Shown here: positions 6,097 through 13,967 of the stretch, piece after piece
Position numbering within the stretch: the stretch's first letter is position 1
How the letters are laid out: every line of letters starts with the position of its first letter
Assembly: GCA_027031945.1 (NCBI GenBank)
Contig: JALVPE010000070.1
Location: 1 to 30,827, forward strand
Length of the DNA: 30,827 nt
Origin: Candidatus Moraniibacteriota bacterium
GTDB taxonomy: Bacteria; Patescibacteriota; Minisyncoccia; Moranbacterales; GCA-2747515
Direction of reading: 5' to 3'
Position numbers and translations under genes: made by a program
Notes under the pieces: model-generated
Seen by the model: only the letters and a program-made list of their open reading frames with translations
Told to the model about the DNA's origin: nothing
Databases searched by the model: none

Positions 6097-8004
6097 TTAT
6101 CGTTGTACGTCTATAGCCTGCATAACAGATTGCTGAATACGTTGCCGTTTTACACCTTCTTCAACGGCACGTTTAAATTCTGCATCAGCAATCCTGGCTA
6201 CATTATCCAGATATCGATTTGTTTCCTGTAATCGGATTTCTGCAAAACTCAAGCCTTTCATGTTGGCTTTGCGCAGTTCTAGAATCATTTCCATCTTAGT
6301 TTTGTAGTCCTTGCTGACAAAAGCATCCGGACTTTCAAACCATTCATCAGGAAGATCAAAATCCATAATCCGCATATTTACTGCGGACTGGATATTTCTC
6401 ACATCTCTTGATGAAAAAAGTGGAAATAACTTCATCACTGCCATAAAATATCGAGCAAAAAATTCATGACTGTTTAAATCATGATCATCGGTCACTGAAT
6501 AAAACGCCTCTCGAATCTTTGGCTCTGACGGGTGATTATAGTCCTCACTAATCTCAGCAAGGCTATCCAATTCTCCCTGTGTTGATTGATACTCATAGCC
6601 ATCTGGATCTTTCATGTTCACAAATCCAGGCTCAGATTTTTCAAGTTTGGACCACCACAGTTGGTCTTGATCCAGAAAATCTTCTCGACTTTCAGCACCA
6701 TCAATTGAAAATCTGGATTGAATACGTGAAAGAACTGCTGGATCAATATTCTCAGGAAGATTTGTGAAAATCCCTATTATACTATTGCCACGATTTATCG
6801 CGTACGCTCCTTCCGTGTAACGAAGGAATACACCAATAGCTGCCTTCACACCCTCACTCACGCCCTGATGCAATCGATTTTCCAAAATATTTTCAGCATC
6901 ATCAATCGGTGCCCATGTAAGACGTGTTGGGTCTTGTAAAGGCATCATCCAATTGAGCATATTTTTTGCCGAATTACCCTGAAAAGAATCTACAATATTA
7001 TCAGGTAAAGGGTGAAAGAAAAACGGAATATCCAAATGCTCACATAAATCATGTAGCATTGTTGCATATGCTGCAATTAACATACTCTTACCAGTGCCTG
7101 GTTTACCATACCCCATAACAACCGGGGATACTCCACCAAGCTCCAGAAATGGATTTTTTTGCTCTGTAAAGTCATAACAGACTCGACGTTTTACGTCCAT
7201 TCGCATAAAGTGTTTTGCATCTCTGTTACCAACAATTTGAGAAAACTTAAGCCGATTGAATTCGACACTTGTGGCATTTGCCAAATCTACCAATGCAAAT
7301 CCGGAGATTACAAAATCACTTTCTTCCAGCTGATACGTGACATCAGCAAAAAACTCAACATACTTAAGCGAACCGGCCCGATTCAAAATCTCTTGCTGAA
7401 GTTTCTCAGCATAACGGTAAACAATCGCAACAAGTTTATCATCTGAACCATCCATGCTTTGCTCTACATTTTTGCCCAGATAATACATCATGCATTGCAG
7501 TGAGCGCGTTGGTTGAGAAGCATTTACCTCATCAACCGACACTGACAGTGTTTTTGTAAATGTATTATTTGAAATAAGGTTATTCAATTCAAACAACACA
7601 TAACGCATCGCCACAAACTGCACAATAGCTGCCGCAGTCTGCGTTTTTTCATTAAATTCTTTCAATTGATCATCGTGCAAATCGACTGTACTGTCGATAT
7701 TATAAACACCACTACGTTTGCGATAATCTTTTTCAATATGATAACCGATTTGAATGCCACGTCTGACAGCACGCAAAACGTGCAGTTCTGTTGTTGTGTA
7801 TAGCTCATCTTCTGAATCAATGGTTTGCACAAGTTTGGTCAAACTAACTTCCTTTACCTGTGTCTGACCACTCACAACATATGACCCATTACCCTGTGCT
7901 ATGGCAACTCTCCATCTTGCTGACTCAATAAAGGTCTGCGCTTCTTTTAAGTAGTCACGCAAATCTTTTTCAGTAATTGGCACACTAGACATTGTTTGTT
8001 CCAT
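6097..8004 (-). CDS. AAA+ family ATPase
   Basis: The product has 635 residues. The N-terminal half (about 1-280) is helical and unrecognised. The AAA+ core follows. Walker A is GYGKPGTGKS (298-307). Walker B is APIDDAEN (about 365-371), with two Asp residues and a Glu. Sensor 1 is the Asn of TNLPE (about 415), and arginine-finger candidates lie in SRIQSRF (about 427-431). All catalytic positions appear intact, so it should hydrolyse ATP and probably forms a ring. The C-terminal part (about 440-635) is helical and may bind a substrate or partner. The start has a GGAGG site 6 nt upstream, and only 2 nt separate it from the preceding stop, so it is translationally coupled to 8007-9059. A MoxR-like or protein-remodelling role alongside the vWA protein at 16389-17924 is a plausible inference. 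Confidence 0.85.
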   Translation of the reverse strand: MEQTMSSVPITEKDLRDYLKEAQTFIESARWRVAIAQGNGSYVVSGQTQVKEVSLTKLVQTIDSEDELYTTTELHVLRAVRRGIQIGYHIEKDYRKRSGVYNIDSTVDLHDDQLKEFNEKTQTAAAIVQFVAMRYVLFELNNLISNNTFTKTLSVSVDEVNASQPTRSLQCMMYYLGKNVEQSMDGSDDKLVAIVYRYAEKLQQEILNRAGSLKYVEFFADVTYQLEESDFVISGFALVDLANATSVEFNRLKFSQIVGNRDAKHFMRMDVKRRVCYDFTEQKNPFLELGGVSPVVMGYGKPGTGKSMLIAAYATMLHDLCEHLDIPFFFHPLPDNIVDSFQGNSAKNMLNWMMPLQDPTRLTWAPIDDAENILENRLHQGVSEGVKAAIGVFLRYTEGAYAINRGNSIIGIFTNLPENIDPAVLSRIQSRFSIDGAESREDFLDQDQLWWSKLEKSEPGFVNMKDPDGYEYQSTQGELDSLAEISEDYNHPSEPKIREAFYSVTDDHDLNSHEFFARYFMAVMKLFPLFSSRDVRNIQSAVNMRIMDFDLPDEWFESPDAFVSKDYKTKMEMILELRKANMKGLSFAEIRLQETNRYLDNVARIADAEFKRAVEEGVKRQRIQQSVMQAIDVQR

Positions 8005-8006
8005 TA

Positions 8007-9059
8007 TTAACCTCCTACAATTTTGTGACCGATTTCTTTTCGGTAATCTTCATCTAGCATTTGCACGATATCATGTGGTGCAAACAAAAATTTTTCAACA
8101 TGTGAAACACCACGATTGTAACATTCCTGATCACTACTGCGTACACCCCATTCCTGCAAGACCTTATGTCTATTCCCCTGAGGATCAAATAATGCTTGCA
8201 TAGGCTTTTGACCAGATGACAAAACATATTCAAAAATAATACGTGAAGCGGCAATATACTGCCCGCCATCATATGCTCTGTCCAATGTTTTTTGCAAAAG
8301 ATGCTCAGCTTGTGTGACTCCAGAAATAAATACTGGACCAAGAATAAGTCGACCAATCCACTTAGGATGTACATTTGCAAATGCATAATCAATACTATTG
8401 CCCAAACGATCTAGTTTTGGCATATAGTTGGTTTCTTCTCTCAGCACAAGCGCAAAATCCTTTAATTTACCAGGATCTATCAATTCACCACTATACTCAA
8501 CGATCATTGCATAAATGGAAGGAATATTTCGAGAATCAAATCTTTCCCACACACATAAATATGCATTTGAACCATTGAGTGCATCCATTTTAGAAATATC
8601 AGTTATTTTAAACACTTCCAATGGATTATTATTAAGTAGTATAGCTTGTACTTGCGCTTTAGCTATGCGTTCCAAAAAAGAATAATTAATTTTTTTGTGA
8701 GCAACTATATAATCTATGTATTCTTTTTTCAAACCTTCTACATCAACAACTCTTTCCTCACCATTGATAAGTTTGTAATACTGAGTAGAAGAAAGACGCA
8801 CGTCATATGCTTGCGGAAAACCAGAAGCGTTTACATTCACATGTAGTGCATTTAGTGTGTCAAATGCATATCTATTTAATAATACACCAATAGAAACATC
8901 GATGCGATTCAAAAATGCTTGCAAATGCGATTGAGAAAAATAATCTGATTGAAAGGATTCCAAAAAGAATTTTCTCCATATTTCAATTACATTCTGCATA
9001 CATGCAACATACATCTGCAATGCTCTCCATTGTTTGGAGAAATCTTCTAATTGTTTCAT
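8007..9059 (-). CDS. Uncharacterised 350-residue protein cotranscribed with the AAA+ ATPase
   Basis: I chose the ATG at 9059 because it has an AGAGGAT site 4-5 nt upstream. The upstream extension to 9134 would start inside the preceding gene and encode the terminator stem. The protein looks soluble and mostly helical, with no signal peptide, membrane helix or known motif. It has a central alpha/beta-like stretch (ANVHPKWIGRLILGPVFISG). Its stop lies 2 nt before the AAA+ ATPase start, so the two are coupled and probably interact. Upstream lies a terminator (9086-9121) just after the coiled-coil gene, so this pair may be expressed at a lower level through read-through. Confidence 0.75.
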   Translation of the reverse strand: MKQLEDFSKQWRALQMYVACMQNVIEIWRKFFLESFQSDYFSQSHLQAFLNRIDVSIGVLLNRYAFDTLNALHVNVNASGFPQAYDVRLSSTQYYKLINGEERVVDVEGLKKEYIDYIVAHKKINYSFLERIAKAQVQAILLNNNPLEVFKITDISKMDALNGSNAYLCVWERFDSRNIPSIYAMIVEYSGELIDPGKLKDFALVLREETNYMPKLDRLGNSIDYAFANVHPKWIGRLILGPVFISGVTQAEHLLQKTLDRAYDGGQYIAASRIIFEYVLSSGQKPMQALFDPQGNRHKVLQEWGVRSSDQECYNRGVSHVEKFLFAPHDIVQMLDEDYRKEIGHKIVGG

Positions 9060-9085
9060 CTTAATCCTCTCTACATGATGATTTA

Positions 9086-9121
9086 GATAAAAAGGTGGCA
9101 CTGTACACGTACAATGCCACC
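9086..9121 (-). terminator. Terminator after the coiled-coil gene
   Basis: GGTGGCA (9094-9100) pairs with TGCCACC (9115-9121), and the interior TGTAC/GTACA extends the stem. TTTTTATC follows on the minus strand. The next start codon is about 30 nt downstream and no new promoter is visible, so read-through is probable. Confidence 0.8.
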
Positions 9122-9130
9122 CTAACTCAA

Positions 9131-10627
9131 TCAATAAACTACTTCATCTTTTCCTCTCGCTTCTTCTGCGATAGGTTTTTTTGAAAAAGACTCAGCGGCG
9201 GCGGCGAGATGACTCATATCAAGATCAATACCTCGAGCTTTATAGCCCTCTCGAATTTTTGCATCCAGCTCCAAGTACCTGGCGGCATGTACTGCCATTG
9301 CCTCGTCACCGGTGCTACGAGCAGCATGAATCTGCTTCATCAGTTCATCATGCCGTTCAATCGCCTTGTTACGGATGTCAGCACTTGCGGCTTCCGCCTC
9401 AATACCCATCACAACCGTTGTGGCAATTACTTTGTCACCCACCCGATCCAGAGTATCTGCAGACGTTTCTTGGTCAGTATTTCTCTGCATTTGTTCGATG
9501 TTTTGACCAAGTATATCGGCAGTTTTTTCCGCTGCAGTGAGCTTGATTACAAAAACCTCTGCAGTATCTTTCTGTACTTTCATACCTGCAAGTGAAGATT
9601 TGTTTGCTTCTACCGCCTGTGTCATAGCCATATGAGAGGTGTTGAGTTTGAGCTCTTCACCTTTCATTTCGGTCATTTTGAGTTCCATATCGGTAACAAT
9701 CTTCTGCTGTTCCGCATATTCACTGGAGCCCTGATCCGGTATCTCATCGAGCGCATTCTGTTCCCGTACCAAATCACGCTCCAGCGTTTTCATTTCATCA
9801 CGCAACGCATCAAGTTTACGTGCAACTTCACGTTTTTTGGTCAATGCAGAACTGAGCGCAGTTTCAGTACGATCGACAAGAATTTCAGTATTCTCAATCT
9901 CTTGTTCGTACAAACGTACGGTCTGCTCTGTAAACTCACGAATTAACGCGATATTTTCGGAAATACTTGCTTTGCGAATTCTGTCAGCCTTATCAACTTC
10001 GATCTGTTCTTCAACAACGGCAAGGTTGTCTTGAGCTTCTTGAAGTTTTTCTTTGGCCTTGACTAAAGCTCTTTCCAGTGATTCCACATTAGCTTTTGCT
10101 TTTGCAATTTTTGCTTTTTTGCCAAATGGAAACCAAGCGTTTTCTGCATCTTTTTGATCTCGCTTAGCTTCTTCAATTTTTGCCTCAAGTTCGCCGATAT
10201 GCTTTGTGGCATTCACAATAGCATCTTTGGCAGACTGACGCTTGGCTTTATCTTCTTCTGTGTCCTCACGGATCACGTTATACTTCATGCCAAGTTCATC
10301 GTACATGGCAAAAAGTTCGTTTACCAATACACCAGTCTGCTCACTTCTCTTGGCATACTCAGCACGTACTGATTTTAAATCTGCTTCAAGAATGGCACGC
10401 TGGCGCTCTGCTTCCATCATATCGGGAAGCTCCGCCAGTCCGGCGATTCTCTCAAGGATTTCATTCTGTTTTTCCAAAAGTTTCCTGAGCGAATTGCTCT
10501 GGATTGCTTTCAGCTTATCGTGCAGAACGCTAATATCCGTAGCATCTTGCACAACAGCATCCTCCAGATTGATCTCTTGTTCAACCACCTCTTCAATCTG
10601 TGTTGTGGCAACAGTTGCTTCAGTCAT
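9131..10627 (-). CDS. Long coiled-coil protein
   Basis: The 498-residue protein is almost entirely charged helix. Glu-, Lys-, Ala- and Gln-rich heptad-like sequence runs from about residue 30 to 380, broken near residue 165 by NAWFPFGKK, which could be a hairpin turn. The C-terminal 120 residues are Ala-rich and contain DRVGDKVIATTVVMGIEAEA. There is no signal peptide, membrane segment or catalytic motif. It resembles scaffold or membrane-remodelling coiled-coil proteins in general (PspA-like or TelA-like), but I cannot place it in either family. A GGAGG site lies 6 nt before the ATG. It has its own good promoter (10694-10722). As a scaffold it could organise the AAA+ ATPase encoded downstream. 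Confidence 0.8.
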   Translation of the reverse strand: MTEATVATTQIEEVVEQEINLEDAVVQDATDISVLHDKLKAIQSNSLRKLLEKQNEILERIAGLAELPDMMEAERQRAILEADLKSVRAEYAKRSEQTGVLVNELFAMYDELGMKYNVIREDTEEDKAKRQSAKDAIVNATKHIGELEAKIEEAKRDQKDAENAWFPFGKKAKIAKAKANVESLERALVKAKEKLQEAQDNLAVVEEQIEVDKADRIRKASISENIALIREFTEQTVRLYEQEIENTEILVDRTETALSSALTKKREVARKLDALRDEMKTLERDLVREQNALDEIPDQGSSEYAEQQKIVTDMELKMTEMKGEELKLNTSHMAMTQAVEANKSSLAGMKVQKDTAEVFVIKLTAAEKTADILGQNIEQMQRNTDQETSADTLDRVGDKVIATTVVMGIEAEAASADIRNKAIERHDELMKQIHAARSTGDEAMAVHAARYLELDAKIREGYKARGIDLDMSHLAAAAESFSKKPIAEEARGKDEVVY

Positions 10628-10693
10628 AACTTACCTCCAAAATTTTATGAATTTTTAAATTACAAGATCGCGACCTTATTGTCACGACTTGAC

Positions 10694-10722
10694 AATGTAG
10701 CACACAGATAATATTTTGTCAA
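10694..10722 (-). promoter_or_regulatory. Sigma70-type promoter for 9131-10627
   Basis: Minus strand: TTGACA (10717-10722), a 17-nt spacer and TACATT (10694-10699). It begins right at the T-run of the preceding terminator. Confidence 0.75.
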
Positions 10723-10758
10723 TAAAAAAGTGTTTTGATCATATGATCAAAACACTTT
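10721..10758 (-). terminator. Terminator of the MscS-like gene
   Basis: A perfect 32-nt palindrome (10727-10758, arms meeting at 10742/10743, core GATCATATGATC) is followed on the minus strand by TTTTTTATTG. It starts 8 nt after the stop codon. Confidence 0.85.
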
Positions 10759-10766
10759 GACAAAAA

Positions 10767-11867
10767 TTACTTGTCTATAATATTTGCCGTTGCAAAATAC
10801 TCATTGCATGAATCGGCAATGTCCGCGTGCACGTCATTCATAATTTGCTGTGCATCGGACAATTTATTAGCCTCAACATCAAACACGACTCTGAGTTCAT
10901 GTCGATATTGTACACCTATGTAAACACATTGTATTAGTTTACATTCTTGGCGCTTACTGATAATTTTTCTTACCGATTGTTCACACACACGCATTTTTTC
11001 CTTATTTAAACCTACCTGCAGATAATACGTTCTATCTGATGGATAAGAACGCATTGTGGACTTATTGATAACAACGGACTTTGCCACATAACTAAGTGGC
11101 AACGAGATACGCTCACCATTACGCATCTCCAATATTACACCCGAAAGACTTACCCGAATGCATGTACCAGACACAGCATCAGAATCAAGTCCTACTTGAA
11201 TAAAATCCCCAATAATAAAGCCCGTACCAATAACTGAAAAATAGGACAAAGCATTAACTTTGAACAAAAATGGCACGATAACAAAAGCCACAAAATATTT
11301 TGGGATTGGTATGTCCAAAAAATTCATCATACCAATACGCAAAACAATAAATGTAAATACAAGTGCAGTCATTAATATAACAATTTTTATAAGAGATTTA
11401 ACACCTGTGTGTGTTACCGCTCTCTTGCCAAATCTTTTTTGTGACCACACAACAAAATATTTATCCAAAAATTTTTGTAAATATTTTGCAATTGTCCACA
11501 TGACAAACATCATCAACACACTGACAAGTGTCTCCACTTGAAATGCAGAATATCTTGCAATCAGATAAGAAACTAAGCCCAATACTATACCAACAATAAC
11601 ATAATAAACTGTTGCATGATATTTTGATACAAATTTACGTTGCTTTTTAGTGTAAAGATTACAAAAAAAGCGATGTAAAAATATATTATATACCAATGCG
11701 CTGATAAGAAAAATAATAGCCACTTCCCACAGCGGAACACCAAAAATATCCCATGTCCAACTAGTTTGTACTGCCTCAGCCACTTTATCATTCATTTTAC
11801 TGACTGATTTTGTCGCTGCTTCCTCTGCGGTTTTTGCCAAATCAACTACTTCAACTGATTCTTCCAT
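10767..11867 (-). CDS. MscS-family mechanosensitive channel-like protein
   Basis: The product has 366 residues. The N-terminal ~40 residues are polar. About five hydrophobic helices follow (near 45-65, 82-105, 110-130, 155-178 and 188-215). Then comes the MscS beta domain signature: FIIGDFIQVG, a GTCIRVSLSGVILEMRNGERI stretch and LPLSYVAKSVVIN, matching the family pattern of GD.I near the pore followed by a small beta-barrel. The C-terminal domain is alpha/beta, as in MscS. Family members gate ion or solute flux in response to membrane tension. A GGGGG-type site precedes the ATG. The gene forms its own unit, with a promoter at 11944-11972 and a strong terminator. In this setting it might act as an effector that alters membrane permeability, but osmotic protection is equally possible. 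Confidence 0.85.
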   Translation of the reverse strand: MEESVEVVDLAKTAEEAATKSVSKMNDKVAEAVQTSWTWDIFGVPLWEVAIIFLISALVYNIFLHRFFCNLYTKKQRKFVSKYHATVYYVIVGIVLGLVSYLIARYSAFQVETLVSVLMMFVMWTIAKYLQKFLDKYFVVWSQKRFGKRAVTHTGVKSLIKIVILMTALVFTFIVLRIGMMNFLDIPIPKYFVAFVIVPFLFKVNALSYFSVIGTGFIIGDFIQVGLDSDAVSGTCIRVSLSGVILEMRNGERISLPLSYVAKSVVINKSTMRSYPSDRTYYLQVGLNKEKMRVCEQSVRKIISKRQECKLIQCVYIGVQYRHELRVVFDVEANKLSDAQQIMNDVHADIADSCNEYFATANIIDK

Positions 11868-11943
11868 TATATCCCCCTCTTAATATCAATGTGTGTCCTC
11901 TATTTTTAAATAACATTTATAAAAAATTAAAAGTTAACTAAGC

Positions 11944-11972
11944 ATCATACAATAAGGCAACAAAAAAATCAA
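11944..11972 (-). promoter_or_regulatory. Promoter for the MscS-like gene
   Basis: Minus strand: TTGATT (11967-11972), a 17-nt spacer and TATGAT (11944-11949). The -35 uses the last bases of the preceding terminator, the same layout as at 13909-13937. Confidence 0.65.
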
Positions 11973-12001
11973 GCACCAATTTTATATAAAGTTGGTGCTT
12001 G
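11963..12001 (-). terminator. Terminator of the Rossmann-type protein gene
   Basis: CAAGCACCAA (11970-11979) pairs with TTGGTGCTTG (11992-12001), followed on the minus strand by ATTTTTTTG. The plus strand also has a T-run, so it could act in both directions. Confidence 0.85.
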
Positions 12002-12009
12002 TATTTTTT

Positions 12010-12810
12010 TTAAAGTCCAAAAGCTCTCCGTGGAGAAATCTGTGATCTCACAATTTCTTCCATTGTATTACGAATCGTAGTGTTAATATGTTGCCACGAT
12101 TGTTTTGGCGTTTGTCCTAATTGAGCAGAAACCATGAAAACACGTTCTTCAAACGCTGCTACAGCATCTTCTATGTTCCCATCTCTATCCATTGCCGGTG
12201 GCCCGCCATTTGTAGAGATGGCTTTCAAAATATTTACTGGAATAACATACTTCAGCTTCTTAAAAGCCGCATCTATATCGTGCACAAAAGCATGCGCTCT
12301 TCCGTTAGCAGCAATTAAAATGTCGAGTGAATTAATAAATGCATCTGCATACGCTTCTTTGTTTTTAGCAACATACACAGGCACATCATCATCTTCAACA
12401 TACATCATGAATTCCGGACAACTGTGTCCAAGCTGTGTAATATTTAATCCATCATTACCGGCAACTCGCATAATAACATTGTCAATACCCATATTTGATG
12501 CACCATGCACCAAGCGAATATCTACACCAGGAAAAACCTCCCACAAATGCGAAATAATATCACGCAATAACCTCTCACATGCAGCTTCGTATGCACCAGG
12601 ACGAACGCCCCACTCACGACACGTTTGATCAGTTAACAAACTATAACCATTCATGCCGATAACAATAACATCATTACCGACAAGATATGTCTCTTTTGCT
12701 TGTTTGTATTGGTTCGGAAAAAAAATTGGTTTATGCGTAAATATTTTTTTTGAACCATTAAATTCAACTTGCACACCATCTTTAATCCGTTTGATACCAC
12801 TATTATTCAT
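12010..12810 (-). CDS. Rossmann-type (possibly SLOG/LOG-like) nucleotide-binding protein
   Basis: The ATG at 12810 is chosen because a GGAGGG site lies 7 nt upstream. Longer starts overlap the preceding gene. The 266-residue protein has a hydrophobic strand followed by a Gly-rich turn (VIVIGMNGYS), a helix, a second strand and turn (IRLVHGASNMGIDNVIMRVA) and a third strand ahead of LDILIAANGRAHAFVHD. HGASNMGID...A resembles the GGG..G.M..A loop of SLOG/LOG proteins, which bind or cleave nucleotides such as NAD derivatives, so a link to the NAD theme is possible. The match is loose. The gene is in one unit with the ClpP-like protease and the small membrane protein. Confidence 0.65.
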   Translation of the reverse strand: MNNSGIKRIKDGVQVEFNGSKKIFTHKPIFFPNQYKQAKETYLVGNDVIVIGMNGYSLLTDQTCREWGVRPGAYEAACERLLRDIISHLWEVFPGVDIRLVHGASNMGIDNVIMRVAGNDGLNITQLGHSCPEFMMYVEDDDVPVYVAKNKEAYADAFINSLDILIAANGRAHAFVHDIDAAFKKLKYVIPVNILKAISTNGGPPAMDRDGNIEDAVAAFEERVFMVSAQLGQTPKQSWQHINTTIRNTMEEIVRSQISPRRAFGL

Positions 12811-12845
12811 AGCAATGCCCTCCTTACTCTTACAAAAATTACAAA

Positions 12846-13082
12846 TCATTTTCTTTCTTTTAACCGTGAGCGAACACCTCTTTCTTTTTGTCGCTTGATT
12901 ATCATATAGATAATCCATGCAACAATCATTTCACTCACAAATCCCAAAAAATGACCGCGCGCAGATACACCAACTTGTGCATTGAACGTACCATTCCATA
13001 CAGTAAATCCGTATAGAGATAGTGATGTGATAGATACAAACAACGACCACCACGTGCGTTCAATAAGTGCAGAAACGAACAA
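12846..13082 (-). CDS. Small membrane protein with an unclear or disrupted 5' end
   Basis: The supported part encodes about three hydrophobic helices, the last at GFVSEMIVAWIIYMII, and a basic tail. The reading frame stays open upstream to 13223 and looks coding (membrane-like residues such as ALFYIVGVCAVSTKYYAAF), but it contains no ATG, GTG or TTG before the TTG at 13082, which lacks an SD site. A good SD (AAGGAG) lies before an ATG at 13264, yet that frame stops after nine codons at 13235. A second frame starting at GTG 13234 also looks membrane-like but is lost near 13100. The gene may carry a frameshift, use a rare start codon, or contain a sequence error. Confidence 0.45.
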   Translation of the reverse strand: MFVSALIERTWWSLFVSITSLSLYGFTVWNGTFNAQVGVSARGHFLGFVSEMIVAWIIYMIIKRQKERGVRSRLKERK

Positions 13083-13283
13083 AAATCCCGCTTCCGCAAA
13101 ACAAAAAGCTGCGTAATATTTCGTGGATACAGCGCATACTCCGACAATATAGAATAATGCCCGTGACTCATGAAGTAAAAACTCATCGACATAGCCATAG
13201 CCATAATTAAATACATGGCCATTTCAACACGCACTTAATGACTTAATTCATAACGTGTATTCATATTTATTACTCCTTATCAT

Positions 13284-13841
13284 TTATATCATATGAAGTT
13301 CATCTTCTGTTACTATTTTTTGCACAATACCATAATTTAGAGCTTCCCTTGCAGACAACGTTACTTCCGATCTCATCAAATCCAAAAATACTGATCGTGA
13401 TACCCTGGATTGTTCACATAAAAATGAAAGTAACCAGTTTTGTGCATTTGCTAAACTGCGACGCATTTCTTCAACAACTTCACGACTCTTACCTTTTAAT
13501 TCTTTTTGTTCAAAAGACAATGCATCTTCCAAATCGCAAACTGTAATTGCATTATTCCCAATAATTGCTCTTACTTCATGAAAGAAAAAAGTTGCATCAG
13601 GAAGTGCGTACCGTTTATTGCTAAGTAAATATAATGCGATAGCTGCCGAATGAATATTCTTAGCAACACCGGTAAACCCAAATCGACGCAATGACGGTCC
13701 TAATATGGAAAAAAATTCAAAAGTCCCTCCTGGTGAATCTATCCATACACGTTGTCTACCAATTTCACTTTTTAAATTACATATAAGGTTTTCAATTGAT
13801 TCTCGTGAAATCTCACCAGTAAAAGCAATGTTTCCATTCAT
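13284..13841 (-). CDS. ClpP-like serine protease
   Basis: The 185-residue length fits ClpP. It has the family's DSPGG strand-turn (residues 35-39, against the usual NSPGG), a nucleophile candidate Ser65 in NIHSAAIALYLL, and His88 in LPDATFFFHE, which matches the LP....H segment of ClpP with 23 residues between the two. The third triad residue appears as Glu rather than Asp in RSEVTLSAREALNYGI. The Ser motif is shifted by about one residue compared with GQAASM, so activity is likely but not certain. ClpP proteins degrade proteins fed by an AAA+ unfoldase. The AAA+ ATPase at 6097-8004 lacks an obvious ClpP-docking motif, so a partnership is inference. AAGGAG precedes the ATG. Confidence 0.8.
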   Translation of the reverse strand: MNGNIAFTGEISRESIENLICNLKSEIGRQRVWIDSPGGTFEFFSILGPSLRRFGFTGVAKNIHSAAIALYLLSNKRYALPDATFFFHEVRAIIGNNAITVCDLEDALSFEQKELKGKSREVVEEMRRSLANAQNWLLSFLCEQSRVSRSVFLDLMRSEVTLSAREALNYGIVQKIVTEDELHMI

Positions 13842-13908
13842 TTTTTTCTCCTTGTCTTATTTATATTATTGTTAAATGACCAAAAACTTTTTACAAAGTC
13901 GACTTTAG

Positions 13909-13937
13909 ATATTATCACAAAATAACAAAAAAATCAA
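13909..13937 (-). promoter_or_regulatory. Promoter for the ClpP-like gene unit
   Basis: Minus strand: TTGATT (13932-13937), a 17-nt spacer and TAATAT (13909-13914). The -35 overlaps the end of the upstream terminator. Confidence 0.6.
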
Positions 13938-13966
13938 GCACTGGTTTTATTTAAAACCAGTGCTTG
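13924..13966 (-). terminator. Terminator of the five-gene enzyme/kinase unit
   Basis: A perfect 15-bp stem CAAGCACTGGTTTTA/TAAAACCAGTGCTTG (13935-13949 and 13952-13966) is followed on the minus strand by ATTTTTTTG. It begins at the stop of the PurA-like gene. Confidence 0.9.
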
Positions 13967-13967
13967 T

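Noticed and set aside
9181..9946. Plus-strand reading frames opposite the coiled-coil gene
   Set aside because: They lack SD sites and promoters, have no recognisable domains, and are mirror products of the low-complexity minus-strand gene.
9131..10627. Firm assignment of the coiled-coil protein to TelA or PspA
   Set aside because: Composition and length are compatible, but no family-specific motif could be pointed to, and coiled coils give false similarity.
13224..13237. TGA recoding (Gly or Trp) to repair the small membrane gene
   Set aside because: TGA is the natural stop of the coiled-coil gene at 9131 and of the gene at 4689, so the standard code applies here.
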